DNA from: a virus
Reading direction: 5' to 3' (one strand)
DNA length: 32,542 nucleotides
Virus record (IMG/VR): IMGVR_UViG_3300045136_000380
Location: 1-32,542 of that record
Shown: positions 13,641 to 19,248 of the stretch, in pieces
How positions within the stretch are numbered: the stretch's first letter is position 1
Layout of the letters: each line of letters starts with the position of its first letter
Position numbers and translations under genes: made by a program
The notes under the pieces: generated by a model
What the model was told of the DNA's origin: nothing
The model's input: only the letters and a program-made list of their open reading frames with translations
Database searches by the model: none

Positions 13641-13862
13641 CCCGGCTGAATGTCCCCTGACTGACCAGTGGACATCGAAATAAAACTCCTCCACGTCAGA
13701 CGGGTCGTACAACAACCCGTCTGAGCAGGCACATTTCGGGTGCCAAACCCTGATCCCCTGCTCCACAACCTCCCGTGGGAGGTTGTATTCTCGGAGAGCC
13801 GCCTCAACGGCGGTCTCCAGGTCGACCACCGGGTCTCCGCAATTGCGACATGACAGTTTCAT
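13638..13862 (-). CDS. Small protein with putative zinc site
   Basis: 74 residues: MKLSCRNCGDPVVDLETAVE, a helix through AALREYNLPREVVEQGIRVW and then HPKCACSDGLLYDPSDVEEF. The C-x-x-C pair near the start and the H-x-x-C-x-C in the middle suggest one bound zinc ion. No catalytic motif. It is the first gene after the consensus promoter at 13929-13957 and has GAGGAGG upstream of ATG 13862. Its stop codon TAG forms the first bases of leader element B. Family unknown; a small adaptor or regulator is possible. Confidence 0.7.
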   Translation of the reverse strand: MKLSCRNCGDPVVDLETAVEAALREYNLPREVVEQGIRVWHPKCACSDGLLYDPSDVEEFYFDVHWSVRGHSAG

Positions 13863-13928
13863 CTTTTTCCTCCTCATTATTGGAAGTTGTTTGGCCTCGA
13901 GGCCGTTTTCTATCGGCCTCTTGACCAT

Positions 13929-13957
13929 AGTATACACCAACTACGCGTATTTGTCAA
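13929..13957 (-). promoter_or_regulatory. Consensus sigma-70 promoter of the accessory operon
   Basis: On the minus strand TTGACA (13957-13952), a 17-base spacer and TATACT (13934-13929). A start point near 13922 gives a ~60-base leader to ATG 13862. It is the best promoter in the window and touches the operator-like inverted repeat at 13960-14010. Confidence 0.85.
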
Positions 13958-13959
13958 TA

Positions 13960-14010
13960 CCCAATTTCACGAATTTGCCACGAATTTTCAGGCAAATTCG
14001 TGAAATTGGG
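13960..14010. promoter_or_regulatory. 20-bp-arm inverted repeat, putative operator
   Basis: CCCAATTTCACGAATTTGCC (13960-13979) and its exact reverse complement (13991-14010) flank ACGAATTTTCA. Each arm is itself dyadic: CAATTT-CACG-AATTTG and CAAATT-CGTG-AAATTG. The repeat ends two bases from the -35 box of the accessory promoter. A related CAATTT-TGT-AAATTG sits between the divergent promoters at 18375-18389. A repressor or activator site is likely; a partition or telomere-like site is a less likely option. Confidence 0.7.
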
Positions 14011-14064
14011 GCGCATGACCTTACGAAAAACATTACAAAAACACAGCACTACACGCAACTAACC

Positions 14065-14382
14065 TTAACGGCACACTGGCGCGTCGGCCCGGTGGACGAC
14101 GTCCTCGGCCGTGCCGGCCGGCAGCAGGATGACCTCCTCCTCGCGCCGGGGCGCCAGTGCCAGGCGCTGGGCCTGGCAGGTGGCCCGGCATCGCCAGCAC
14201 GGCTCTATCTCCTGGCGGCGCCGCTCGCCGGCCAGCATGAGCACGCCAATGGCCACGCTGGCCCCAACACCGAGCAGGACGCCAACGGCCATGGCGATGG
14301 CGTCGCTGTTGAGCGCCCCGCCAATGCGCCAGATGGCGGCGGCGGCCATCATGAGCAATCCAGCCACGATAATGCGTATCAT
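14065..14382 (-). CDS. Small membrane protein coupled to the translocase
   Basis: 105 residues. Two predicted membrane helices: about 3-21 (IIVAGLLMMAAAAIWRIGG) and 29-51 (IAMAVGVLLGVGASVAIGVL). The C-terminal half is charged with CWRCRATC, a possible metal site (C-x-x-C-x-x-x-C). ATG 14382 overlaps the translocase stop codon as TAATG, so it is translated with that gene and may be its membrane partner or accessory. No known family recognised. A holin role is conceivable from size and topology, but the tight coupling with the translocase makes a partner more likely. Confidence 0.65.
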   Translation of the reverse strand: MIRIIVAGLLMMAAAAIWRIGGALNSDAIAMAVGVLLGVGASVAIGVLMLAGERRRQEIEPCWRCRATCQAQRLALAPRREEEVILLPAGTAEDVVHRADAPVCR

Positions 14383-16001
14383 TATTTGCTCTCTCCTCTC
14401 TCATTAAAAACCTCGCTCACATATCCACGGGCCACGTGGATGCCACGGGCCCGGCACCAGTCCCGAAAATCTGCCTGGCTGCCGCCAATATGCTCTATCC
14501 ACCATCGGATGAGCTCCCGTTTTGGCGCCTCACGACCCGGTTCGTTCGGCGGTGGGGGTGGGGGGCTGTAGGCATCGTTCGCCGTTCGTTCGGTACCGAA
14601 TTCGTTCGGCGAATCGCCATCTACCTCTGGAACAGCCGTTCGTTCGGCGCTCCCGAGCAGCCGAACGCCGGCGTTCGGCGCCGAACAGGCTGCCAGCAAA
14701 CGCGGTAGCTCAGGCCGCACGTGCCAGGAGCGGTACCGGCGTCCCCGGTGCAGGAACACGCCGCGGGCAGGCAAACGCGCAGCGTGGTACTCCTCCAGCC
14801 TGGCTCCCTGGCCGGGGCCGAGCTGGTAGATAGCGCGCCATTTCACGGCGGCGAGCACCTGCTGGCTCCAGTGCTCTGGATACTGGTCCACCAGCAGGAG
14901 CGATAGGCTCAATTTGCGGCCGCCCCGCAGGATAATATCCAGCATGTCGTCCACCTGGCCTGCGGCGCGGCCATGGGCCATGCGCACCTGCTGGATCAGG
15001 CCGCCGTACTCCTCGATGATGACCAGTACCCGGGTTGGTGCCTGGCCGTCGAGGGACGCCAGGTTGACGGCGCCACTCTCCATGAGCAGGCGGCGGCGCT
15101 GCTCATAGAACCGGTAGAGCTCTCGCACCTGGTCGGGGAAAACCCCGTAATCCGTCTCGTGCCATTCGGCCACCGGCGCAAAATCGCGCCAGTCCGCGCC
15201 GCCATCCGGATCCAGGATGATGACGTGCCAGCCATGCATGAGCGCCTGCAATGCAATGGCAAATGCCGCGCCCGTCGTTTTACCGGTGCCGGTGGCTCCA
15301 ACCACCGCGGCGTGGGCATGCAGGGCCGGATTGTAGGTGGCCAGCGCGCCACTATCCGGATCCTGGCCGACCAGCCAGGCCTGCTGCTCCGACTGTGCCA
15401 GCGCCTCCTCTAGCGACAGCAACGGCTGCGCAGATAATTGCCCCGGCGCCTCCTCGGCTACCGGCACGCGGCCAGGCCGGTGGTAGTATCCGGCCAGCAG
15501 CTTGGCCGTCGACGCGTTGGCGACCGGTGGCTGGCCACGGGCCAGCGCATCGGCGGCCAACGCATTGAGATGCAGCGTAGCCTGGGCCGCGCGCGCAAAC
15601 GATTCCTGCAAATGCCAACCTGCGGCTGGCGCGACCTGATAGATGTTGTCGTGGATGATGATGGCCAGGCCGATGTCGTGATTTGGGTTGTAGAGAAGGC
15701 GGGGGTTGGGGCGGCCACGCAGCCAGTTGAGCACGCGCCGCCACCACGGGAGCAAATGGTACTCCCGCAGCGGAAACACGCCGCGCACTGGCAGGCGCGT
15801 GCGCTGCAGATGGGTGCGCACGACGGCGATGCCGACACACAGGGCCAGCAGTGCCAGCACTATCATCGCGGCCGCAATGGCCGTCGCGATGATTTGTGCC
15901 GCAGCTGCCACAACAACAGCAATTTGCTGCCGGTTGTCGTAGTAGATGGCCATGGCAACTATCGTCGCGCAGCTGATGGCAAAAATGGCGACCTGGCGCA
16001 T
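14382..16001 (-). CDS. FtsK/HerA-like membrane-anchored DNA translocase
   Basis: 539 residues. Two N-terminal membrane segments (about 4-20 and 25-58), a ~150-residue linker domain, then a P-loop ATPase: Walker A VVGATGTGKTTGAAFA, IILDPDGGADWRDFAP, and Walker B VLVIIEEYGGLI. A proline-rich linker (PPPPPP) leads to a C-terminal winged-helix-like end (QADFRDWCRARGIHVARGYV). This plan matches FtsK/TcpA/HerA-type DNA pumps of plasmids and conjugative elements. ATG 16001 has GGAGGATCC upstream; the longer frame runs through hairpins and is rejected. It may move or segregate DNA in a plasmid-like state. Repeated TTCGTTCGG motifs lie inside its 3' coding part. Confidence 0.8.
   Translation of the reverse strand: MRQVAIFAISCATIVAMAIYYDNRQQIAVVVAAAAQIIATAIAAAMIVLALLALCVGIAVVRTHLQRTRLPVRGVFPLREYHLLPWWRRVLNWLRGRPNPRLLYNPNHDIGLAIIIHDNIYQVAPAAGWHLQESFARAAQATLHLNALAADALARGQPPVANASTAKLLAGYYHRPGRVPVAEEAPGQLSAQPLLSLEEALAQSEQQAWLVGQDPDSGALATYNPALHAHAAVVGATGTGKTTGAAFAIALQALMHGWHVIILDPDGGADWRDFAPVAEWHETDYGVFPDQVRELYRFYEQRRRLLMESGAVNLASLDGQAPTRVLVIIEEYGGLIQQVRMAHGRAAGQVDDMLDIILRGGRKLSLSLLLVDQYPEHWSQQVLAAVKWRAIYQLGPGQGARLEEYHAARLPARGVFLHRGRRYRSWHVRPELPRLLAACSAPNAGVRLLGSAERTAVPEVDGDSPNEFGTERTANDAYSPPPPPPNEPGREAPKRELIRWWIEHIGGSQADFRDWCRARGIHVARGYVSEVFNERGESK
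14541..14685. repeat. Clustered TTCGTTCGG motifs inside translocase gene
   Basis: Four direct copies of TTCGTTCGG start at 14541, 14585, 14601 and 14639, followed by GTTCGGCGCCGAAC (dyad, 14672-14685). They sit in the codons for the linker between ATPase and winged helix. Such clustering suggests a DNA-binding site array, but part of it may reflect a low-complexity linker. Confidence 0.5.
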
Positions 16002-16021
16002 GGATCCTCCGAAATAAAATG

Positions 16022-16144
16022 GCCCGCACCGCGGTGCGGGCACTTGTAATCCTGGCGACCAGATGCTATGATGTCGCCGATTGCCTCGCGGCCTGTCCCC
16101 GCGGTGCGGTCGGTGCGGCCTGGCTACCCACCAGCCAGGCCGCA
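16022..16144 (-). promoter_or_regulatory. Structured leader upstream of translocase
   Basis: The 150-base gap holds, on the minus strand, a perfect 12-bp hairpin TGCGGCCTGGCT/AGCCAGGCCGCA (16144-16114), a GGCGAC/GTCGCC hairpin and GCCCGCAC-CGCG-GTGCGGGC (16041-16022) followed by CATTTTATTT and at once by the GGAGGATCC ribosome site. The last looks like a terminator placed right before a gene, so an attenuator is possible. Confidence 0.55.
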
Positions 16145-16151
16145 CATTCGC

Positions 16152-16787
16152 TCAGATGTTCTGCTGGCGCATCCACGACAGCAAATTGTCGTAGGAGCGC
16201 CGCACCTCCTCGCACTGGGATACCCAAATGTCCAGCTCCATGCCGGAGTAGCCCATTTGTTCCCCCAGCGCCCGATACGTAGCCACGATTTCGTCGTGGC
16301 GCTCCATGGCGTCTCGGATGCGACGCCGGAGCTCAGTGTCAATGTCGTTCATGATTTCGCCTCCTGTTAGGCTTTTTCGTGCCTGTTCCAATTCGTCAGC
16401 AATCGCCAGGTAGGTGGACTGGTATTCTCTATCCGGCTCGTTGTTGGCCGCTTTGTCCAGCATCAGGGATGCTGCGCCCATGGCCACAACAGCCCGGCCT
16501 ACAGCCGCATACCGGGGAATATAGGTCCAATAGCTCATGGCCACCCCGGCGGCCTGCATGGCATCTATCACGTCGATGATGGACAACGCCCTCAGTGCAT
16601 GCCCCAACTCGTCAGCAGTCAACCGGTAATTAACCCGGCTTCCCCCCCTGTCCATCTCGTTGTTGGCCGCCCTGTCCAGCATCAGGGATGCTGCGCCCAT
16701 GGCCACAACGGCCCGGCCTACAGCCGCATACCGGTTGCCCATGGCGTCCCGTATACGACGCCGGAGCTCAGTGTCAATGTCGTTCAT
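16152..16787 (-). CDS. Helical protein with internal gene duplication
   Basis: 211 residues, family not recognised. The N-terminal MNDIDTELRRRIRDAM recurs at residue 146, and RYAAVGRAVVAMGAASLMLD occurs twice (about residues 19 and 92). The second start carries its own GGAGGCGAAATC ribosome site and ATG at 16352, which would give a 66-residue product ending in SYDNLLSWMRQQNI. The ORF thus looks like two tandem small genes fused in frame by duplication, with the internal start still usable. ATG 16787 overlaps the stop of the RecT-like gene (ATGA). Helical, no membrane segments; perhaps a helical-bundle DNA or protein binder (inference). Confidence 0.65.
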   Translation of the reverse strand: MNDIDTELRRRIRDAMGNRYAAVGRAVVAMGAASLMLDRAANNEMDRGGSRVNYRLTADELGHALRALSIIDVIDAMQAAGVAMSYWTYIPRYAAVGRAVVAMGAASLMLDKAANNEPDREYQSTYLAIADELEQARKSLTGGEIMNDIDTELRRRIRDAMERHDEIVATYRALGEQMGYSGMELDIWVSQCEEVRRSYDNLLSWMRQQNI

Positions 16788-16803
16788 GATTTCGCCTCCT
16801 GTT
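16306..16803. repeat. Two pairs of direct repeats (48 and 79 bp)
   Basis: 16321-16368 is repeated at 16756-16803 (48 bases, including ribosome site and start codon), and 16437-16515 is repeated at 16656-16734 (79 bases, three mismatches). The order of the two repeat types shows a nested or multi-step duplication rather than one simple tandem event. Confidence 0.85.
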
Positions 16804-17683
16804 TCTGGGCCAGCTTCTCCAGCTGGCGGCGATAGAATGCGTCGTAAAGGGCCGGCAGGTCCTCGTGCCGGATGCTCCCCTCACCATGCAATTCCCGGGC
16901 GATTTTGGCCCAGGAATTGCGGGCCTCAAACGCGTTGGCGCAGGCGCCAACCTCAACTGCCCAGCGCTGGGCCTCCGGTGGCGATTTCCAGTCGGGCCGC
17001 TGGTTGCCCTGGCCACCGGCCGGCGCCGGGTCGGCGAACGATAGCGGCTCAACGTCGTCTAGGGACTCCGGCAGGCGGCCTTCGTCGGCCCGGTCGATGT
17101 CGGCCTCCGTGGACGGCGGCACCTCAACCACGTCGCCGTCCATTACGAAATCGTCAGGAGGAAGCTCGTTGGAGCCGCCCCCGGACAGCTCCTCCCGGAC
17201 GTAGACGACGTTGCCCGCGAACACGTCCGGGCAAAACCAGCGCACGCCGTTGCTGAGCGCCCGGGCAAACAGCATATTGCGGGGAAATTTGCGCCAGTTG
17301 TCCCGGCCTGCCAGGCCGGCGGCCTTGGCGTCCTCAACGGAAAATCTGGAGACGCCCAGGCTGACCCCGTCCTGGAAAAACTCGATGGCGGCCTCAGCAT
17401 CGTCGAGCCGGCGCACCCGGTAGTCGTAGCGCGGGTGGGCCTTAACGGCGGCCGCCATCAAATTGGCCGACAGGACGGGCTGGCCCTGGATGATGTGGAT
17501 GCCGCTGACGCTGGCCCAGGGGCCGAAACCCAGCTCGCGGCCGGCCAGGATTTTGGTGGCCACCTGGGCCAATGCCTGCTGGGGGTTGCGGCTAGCCTCG
17601 AAAAATCCCGAGGCCAGCATCATTCTGGCCGTGCGCTGGATTGTCTCCAGCGCTTCACTGTCAACAGGTGCCGGCAGATTCAT
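16784..17683 (-). CDS. RecT-like single-strand annealing protein (putative)
   Basis: 299 residues. Residues 35-175 carry a pattern seen in phage RecT-like proteins: KILAGRELGFGPWASVSGIH, IIQGQPVLSANLMAAAVK, FFQDGVSLGVSRFSVEDAKA, then DNWRKFPRNMLFARALSNGV and CPDVFAG. RecT proteins anneal complementary strands in phage recombination and repair. After it comes an acidic Pro-rich linker and a C-terminal helical part (WKSPPEAQRWAVEVGACANA). No partner exonuclease (RecE/YqaJ) is adjacent; the VRR-NUC protein lies elsewhere. It overlaps both neighbours by 4 bases (ATGA), so the operon is tightly coupled. The family call is by motif memory, not by a search. Confidence 0.55.
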   Translation of the reverse strand: MNLPAPVDSEALETIQRTARMMLASGFFEASRNPQQALAQVATKILAGRELGFGPWASVSGIHIIQGQPVLSANLMAAAVKAHPRYDYRVRRLDDAEAAIEFFQDGVSLGVSRFSVEDAKAAGLAGRDNWRKFPRNMLFARALSNGVRWFCPDVFAGNVVYVREELSGGGSNELPPDDFVMDGDVVEVPPSTEADIDRADEGRLPESLDDVEPLSFADPAPAGGQGNQRPDWKSPPEAQRWAVEVGACANAFEARNSWAKIARELHGEGSIRHEDLPALYDAFYRRQLEKLAQKQEAKS

Positions 17684-17976
17684 TTTCCGCCTTCCTCCTC
17701 CAGTATTCTCACCTGATATCTCGTCAATCTGGCCCCGTACGTATCCATTTCCTCCGGGGTCAGATCCTGCCCCCGCCTATCCGGCGGGAGCCCCGGCATA
17801 TCGATGGCCACCACCTCGGCAGTCAGGGCGGCGAGATGCAACGGCAAAACACCGTATACAACTCGGCCTCGCACGTTGTCAGAGGTGGCGTGCGCGACCA
17901 CCTCACCGACGATTCCGTGGCGCTCCAGCCATGCAATCAAGCCGGCGTGTCGGGTAACAATGAGAGGCGTATTCAT
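17680..17976 (-). CDS. csx16: Csx16-family protein (possible type III anti-CRISPR ring nuclease)
   Basis: 98 residues, the full family length. Matches the VVA1548/Csx16 family from type III CRISPR loci: IVTRHAGLIAWLERHGI at the start, VVAHATSDNVRG, the core YGVLPLHLAALTAEVVAIDM, then PPDRRGQDLTPEEMDTYGAR and RYQVRI. The R-H near residue 9-10, L-P-x-H-L-A-A and R-G-x-x-L-T-x-x-E-M motifs are the family hallmarks. Csx16 proteins associate with type III CRISPR and, to my knowledge, have been reported to act on cyclic oligoadenylate. On a phage this could switch off host type III signalling, like AcrIII-1. ATG 17976 follows AAGGAGAAAAGGAC; it overlaps the RecT-like start. No cas genes are nearby. 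Confidence 0.75.
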   Translation of the reverse strand: MNTPLIVTRHAGLIAWLERHGIVGEVVAHATSDNVRGRVVYGVLPLHLAALTAEVVAIDMPGLPPDRRGQDLTPEEMDTYGARLTRYQVRILEEEGGK

Positions 17977-17992
17977 GTCCTTTTCTCCTTTC

Positions 17993-18133
17993 TCATGCAA
18001 TGGCCTGCACCAGGCCGGCCACCACGGTGCCGGCCGCAAACAAAAACAGCAGCATGACCAGGAAACAGCCGTCCCTGTCCTGCTGCTGCTGTGGCCGTTC
18101 ATTATCGCCGTTTCCGTTCCAGTTCGTGCTCAT
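17993..18133 (-). CDS. 46-residue single-helix membrane protein
   Basis: MSTNWNGNGDNERPQQQQDR is a polar, glutamine-rich head; residues about 24-43 (FLVMLLFLFAAGTVVAGLVQ) are one clear membrane helix, ending AIA. GGAGATGGAG precedes ATG 18133. It begins inside the end of the next upstream gene, in another frame, and sits 16 bases before the Csx16-like gene. Too short for automatic ORF lists but well formed. It could be a small holin-like or regulatory membrane peptide; nothing decides this. Confidence 0.6.
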   Translation of the reverse strand: MSTNWNGNGDNERPQQQQDRDGCFLVMLLFLFAAGTVVAGLVQAIA

Positions 18134-18293
18134 CTCCATCTCCTCTCTCAACATCCGATTCCGCATCTGCACGTAACGCCCGCCACCAGCCGCGGCGCTG
18201 GTGGATGTTCTCGCAGGCATCCACCGGTTCGCCGCGCTGGTACCGTTCCATGCCGACGAGGTACTGGCGGAACGATTCTGGTATTTCTGGCAT
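18102..18293 (-). CDS. Small charged protein, first gene of the leftward operon
   Basis: 63 residues: MPEIPESFRQYLVGMERYQR, a GEPVDACENIHQRRGWWRAL segment, and a highly charged tail (DADSESDVERGDGDEHELERK-like). Family not recognised. It is the first ORF after the leftward promoter at 18342-18370. GGGAG lies seven bases before ATG 18293. The position next to the switch, opposite the XRE gene, is where Cro-like or early regulators often lie, but this sequence shows no helix-turn-helix. Confidence 0.6.
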   Translation of the reverse strand: MPEIPESFRQYLVGMERYQRGEPVDACENIHQRRGWWRALRADAESDVERGDGDEHELERKRR

Positions 18294-18341
18294 GACAAAC
18301 TCCCAAAAACAAACTCATGAGCCACAACGACAACACTCACA

Positions 18342-18370
18342 AGCATAAAACACATAGTGCTAATTGTCAA
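18342..18370 (-). promoter_or_regulatory. Leftward promoter of the divergent switch
   Basis: Minus strand TTGACA (18370-18365), 17-base spacer, TATGCT (18347-18342). The spacer reads ATTAGCACTATGTGTTT. The AGCACTA heptamer is at spacer positions 4-10, exactly as in the opposing promoter. Confidence 0.8.
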
Positions 18371-18374
18371 CGTA

Positions 18375-18389
18375 CAATTTTGTAAATTG
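18375..18389. promoter_or_regulatory. Inverted repeat between divergent promoters
   Basis: CAATTT-TGT-AAATTG lies between the two -35 boxes. It matches the half-arm motif CAAWTT-N4-AAWTTG of the repeat at 13960-14010 with one base less in the spacer, so a common regulator may bind both regions. Confidence 0.55.
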
Positions 18390-18409
18390 GCGGACCGTTA
18401 TGCCACCCG

Positions 18410-18438
18410 TTGACAGCCAGCACTAATGGTGCTAGAAT
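18410..18438 (+). promoter_or_regulatory. Rightward promoter of the divergent switch
   Basis: TTGACA (18410-18415), 17-base spacer, TAGAAT (18433-18438). The spacer contains the dyad AGCAC-TAATG-GTGCT. Its AGCACTA is at spacer positions 4-10, as in the leftward promoter. It drives the XRE gene and probably the replication genes. Confidence 0.85.
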
Positions 18439-18482
18439 GGCAGTCGACGAAAACCAACGAGGCGATTTTTCAGGAGAAAAAA

Positions 18483-18695
18483 ATGAACCAGACCTTCGGC
18501 CATAACGTGCGACGACTCCGGCTCCAGCGCGGCCTGTCTCAGGTCGAGCTGGCCAAACAGGTCGGCGTCTGGCAAACCTATATTTCCCGAATCGAGCGCG
18601 GGGACACGCCATCTATTGAGGTGGCACAGCGACTGGCCCGGGCGCTCGGAGTTACCATTGACGACCTGCTCGCCGAGCAGGTCGTTTTAGATTAG
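18483..18695 (+). CDS. XRE-family HTH repressor
   Basis: 70 residues, essentially one Cro/CI-type helix-turn-helix: FGHNVRRLRLQRGLSQVELA, the recognition helix QTYISRIERGDTPSIEVAQR and LARALGVTIDDLLAEQV. It binds operator DNA as a dimer in known relatives. ATG 18483 has AGGAG seven bases upstream. The gene follows the rightward promoter with the AGCACTAATGGTGCT dyad, so autoregulation is likely. There is no C-terminal peptidase domain, so a LexA/RecA-type self-cleavage is excluded; induction must work otherwise. As the first gene of the replication operon it may also be a Cro-like switch protein. Confidence 0.88.
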   Translation: MNQTFGHNVRRLRLQRGLSQVELAKQVGVWQTYISRIERGDTPSIEVAQRLARALGVTIDDLLAEQVVLD

Positions 18696-18709
18696 GAAAA
18701 ACCGCATGA

Positions 18710-19144
18710 ATGGAATACACGTACTCCAAATTTTTTTTGCTGGCCCAGAGGGGACCCTCTGGTCCCAACCGGCCAGCCCACGTGTTCCGGGAGCGGATGG
18801 AGCAGGAGCTCCGCGAGCTCCTGGAGGCCGTGGACAACGGCGACCAAGAGGGCGCAGCACTGGAGTTGGCTGATGTGGGCTACTACGGGGCGCTGTACTC
18901 CTACCAGGCGCGCACGCCATTCGACGTTGAGGTCGTTCTCGGGGAGCATGCCCAGCGACTCAGGGAGCTGCTGGGTATGGATCCGCTGGACGACCTCGAC
19001 TGGTGGGCCGCCAGATTCGCGCTCACCAAATACCATACCCGGTTCGTCAAAAACGACTGTTGCAAAGACGACGCCGTTGAGCGCCTGGCAATTCGCCAGG
19101 TGATGCCCAGCCAAACAAATTCTGGAGGAGAAAATGGAAAATGA
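18710..19144 (+). CDS. MazG-like nucleotide pyrophosphohydrolase (putative)
   Basis: 144 residues. The segment RERMEQELRELLEAVDNGDQ followed by EGAALELADVGYYGALYS fits the all-alpha NTP pyrophosphohydrolase motif E-x-x-E ... E-x-x-D (E in EL-RE and E-L-A-D). The C-terminal part (DWWAARFALTKYHTRFVKND, two cysteines) is unassigned. MazG-like enzymes hydrolyse NTPs or alarmone-like nucleotides, and phages often encode them near replication genes. ATG 18710 has only a weak GGAAAA site; an out-of-frame ATG four bases upstream is a dead end. Its stop overlaps a possible helicase start (ATGA). Confidence 0.55.
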   Translation: MEYTYSKFFLLAQRGPSGPNRPAHVFRERMEQELRELLEAVDNGDQEGAALELADVGYYGALYSYQARTPFDVEVVLGEHAQRLRELLGMDPLDDLDWWAARFALTKYHTRFVKNDCCKDDAVERLAIRQVMPSQTNSGGENGK

Positions 19145-19150
19145 CTGAGC

Positions 19151-19178
19151 AAAAAAAGAGCCCGGCCAGCGGCCGGGC
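19151..19178 (-). terminator. Minus-strand terminator between MazG-like and helicase genes
   Basis: GCCCGGCC (19160-19167) and GGCCGGGC (19171-19178) form a perfect 8-bp stem with loop AGC. On the minus strand it is followed by TCTTTTTTTGC. It would stop antisense transcription entering the switch region. It also argues that 19145-19248 is non-coding. Confidence 0.65.
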
Positions 19179-19248
19179 AGAGGAGGAACTGCCGAGGGGT
19201 AAACCGTCCAACCAGATTAATTGTAGCACGACAAACAGAGGAAATCAA

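Noticed and set aside
14045-14051. Third AGCACTA heptamer as operator
   Set aside because: No promoter overlaps it, it lacks a dyad and a 7-mer is expected a few times by chance in 32 kb.
14436-16282. Several plus-strand frames opposite the translocase gene (up to 203 codons)
   Set aside because: Arg/Pro/Ala-rich shadows. The minus-strand frame has transmembrane segments, Walker A and B motifs and a good ribosome site.
16784-17683. Exonuclease partner for the RecT-like protein
   Set aside because: No RecE/YqaJ-type motif found in the neighbours. The only PD-(D/E)xK protein is the distant VRR-NUC gene, a different group.
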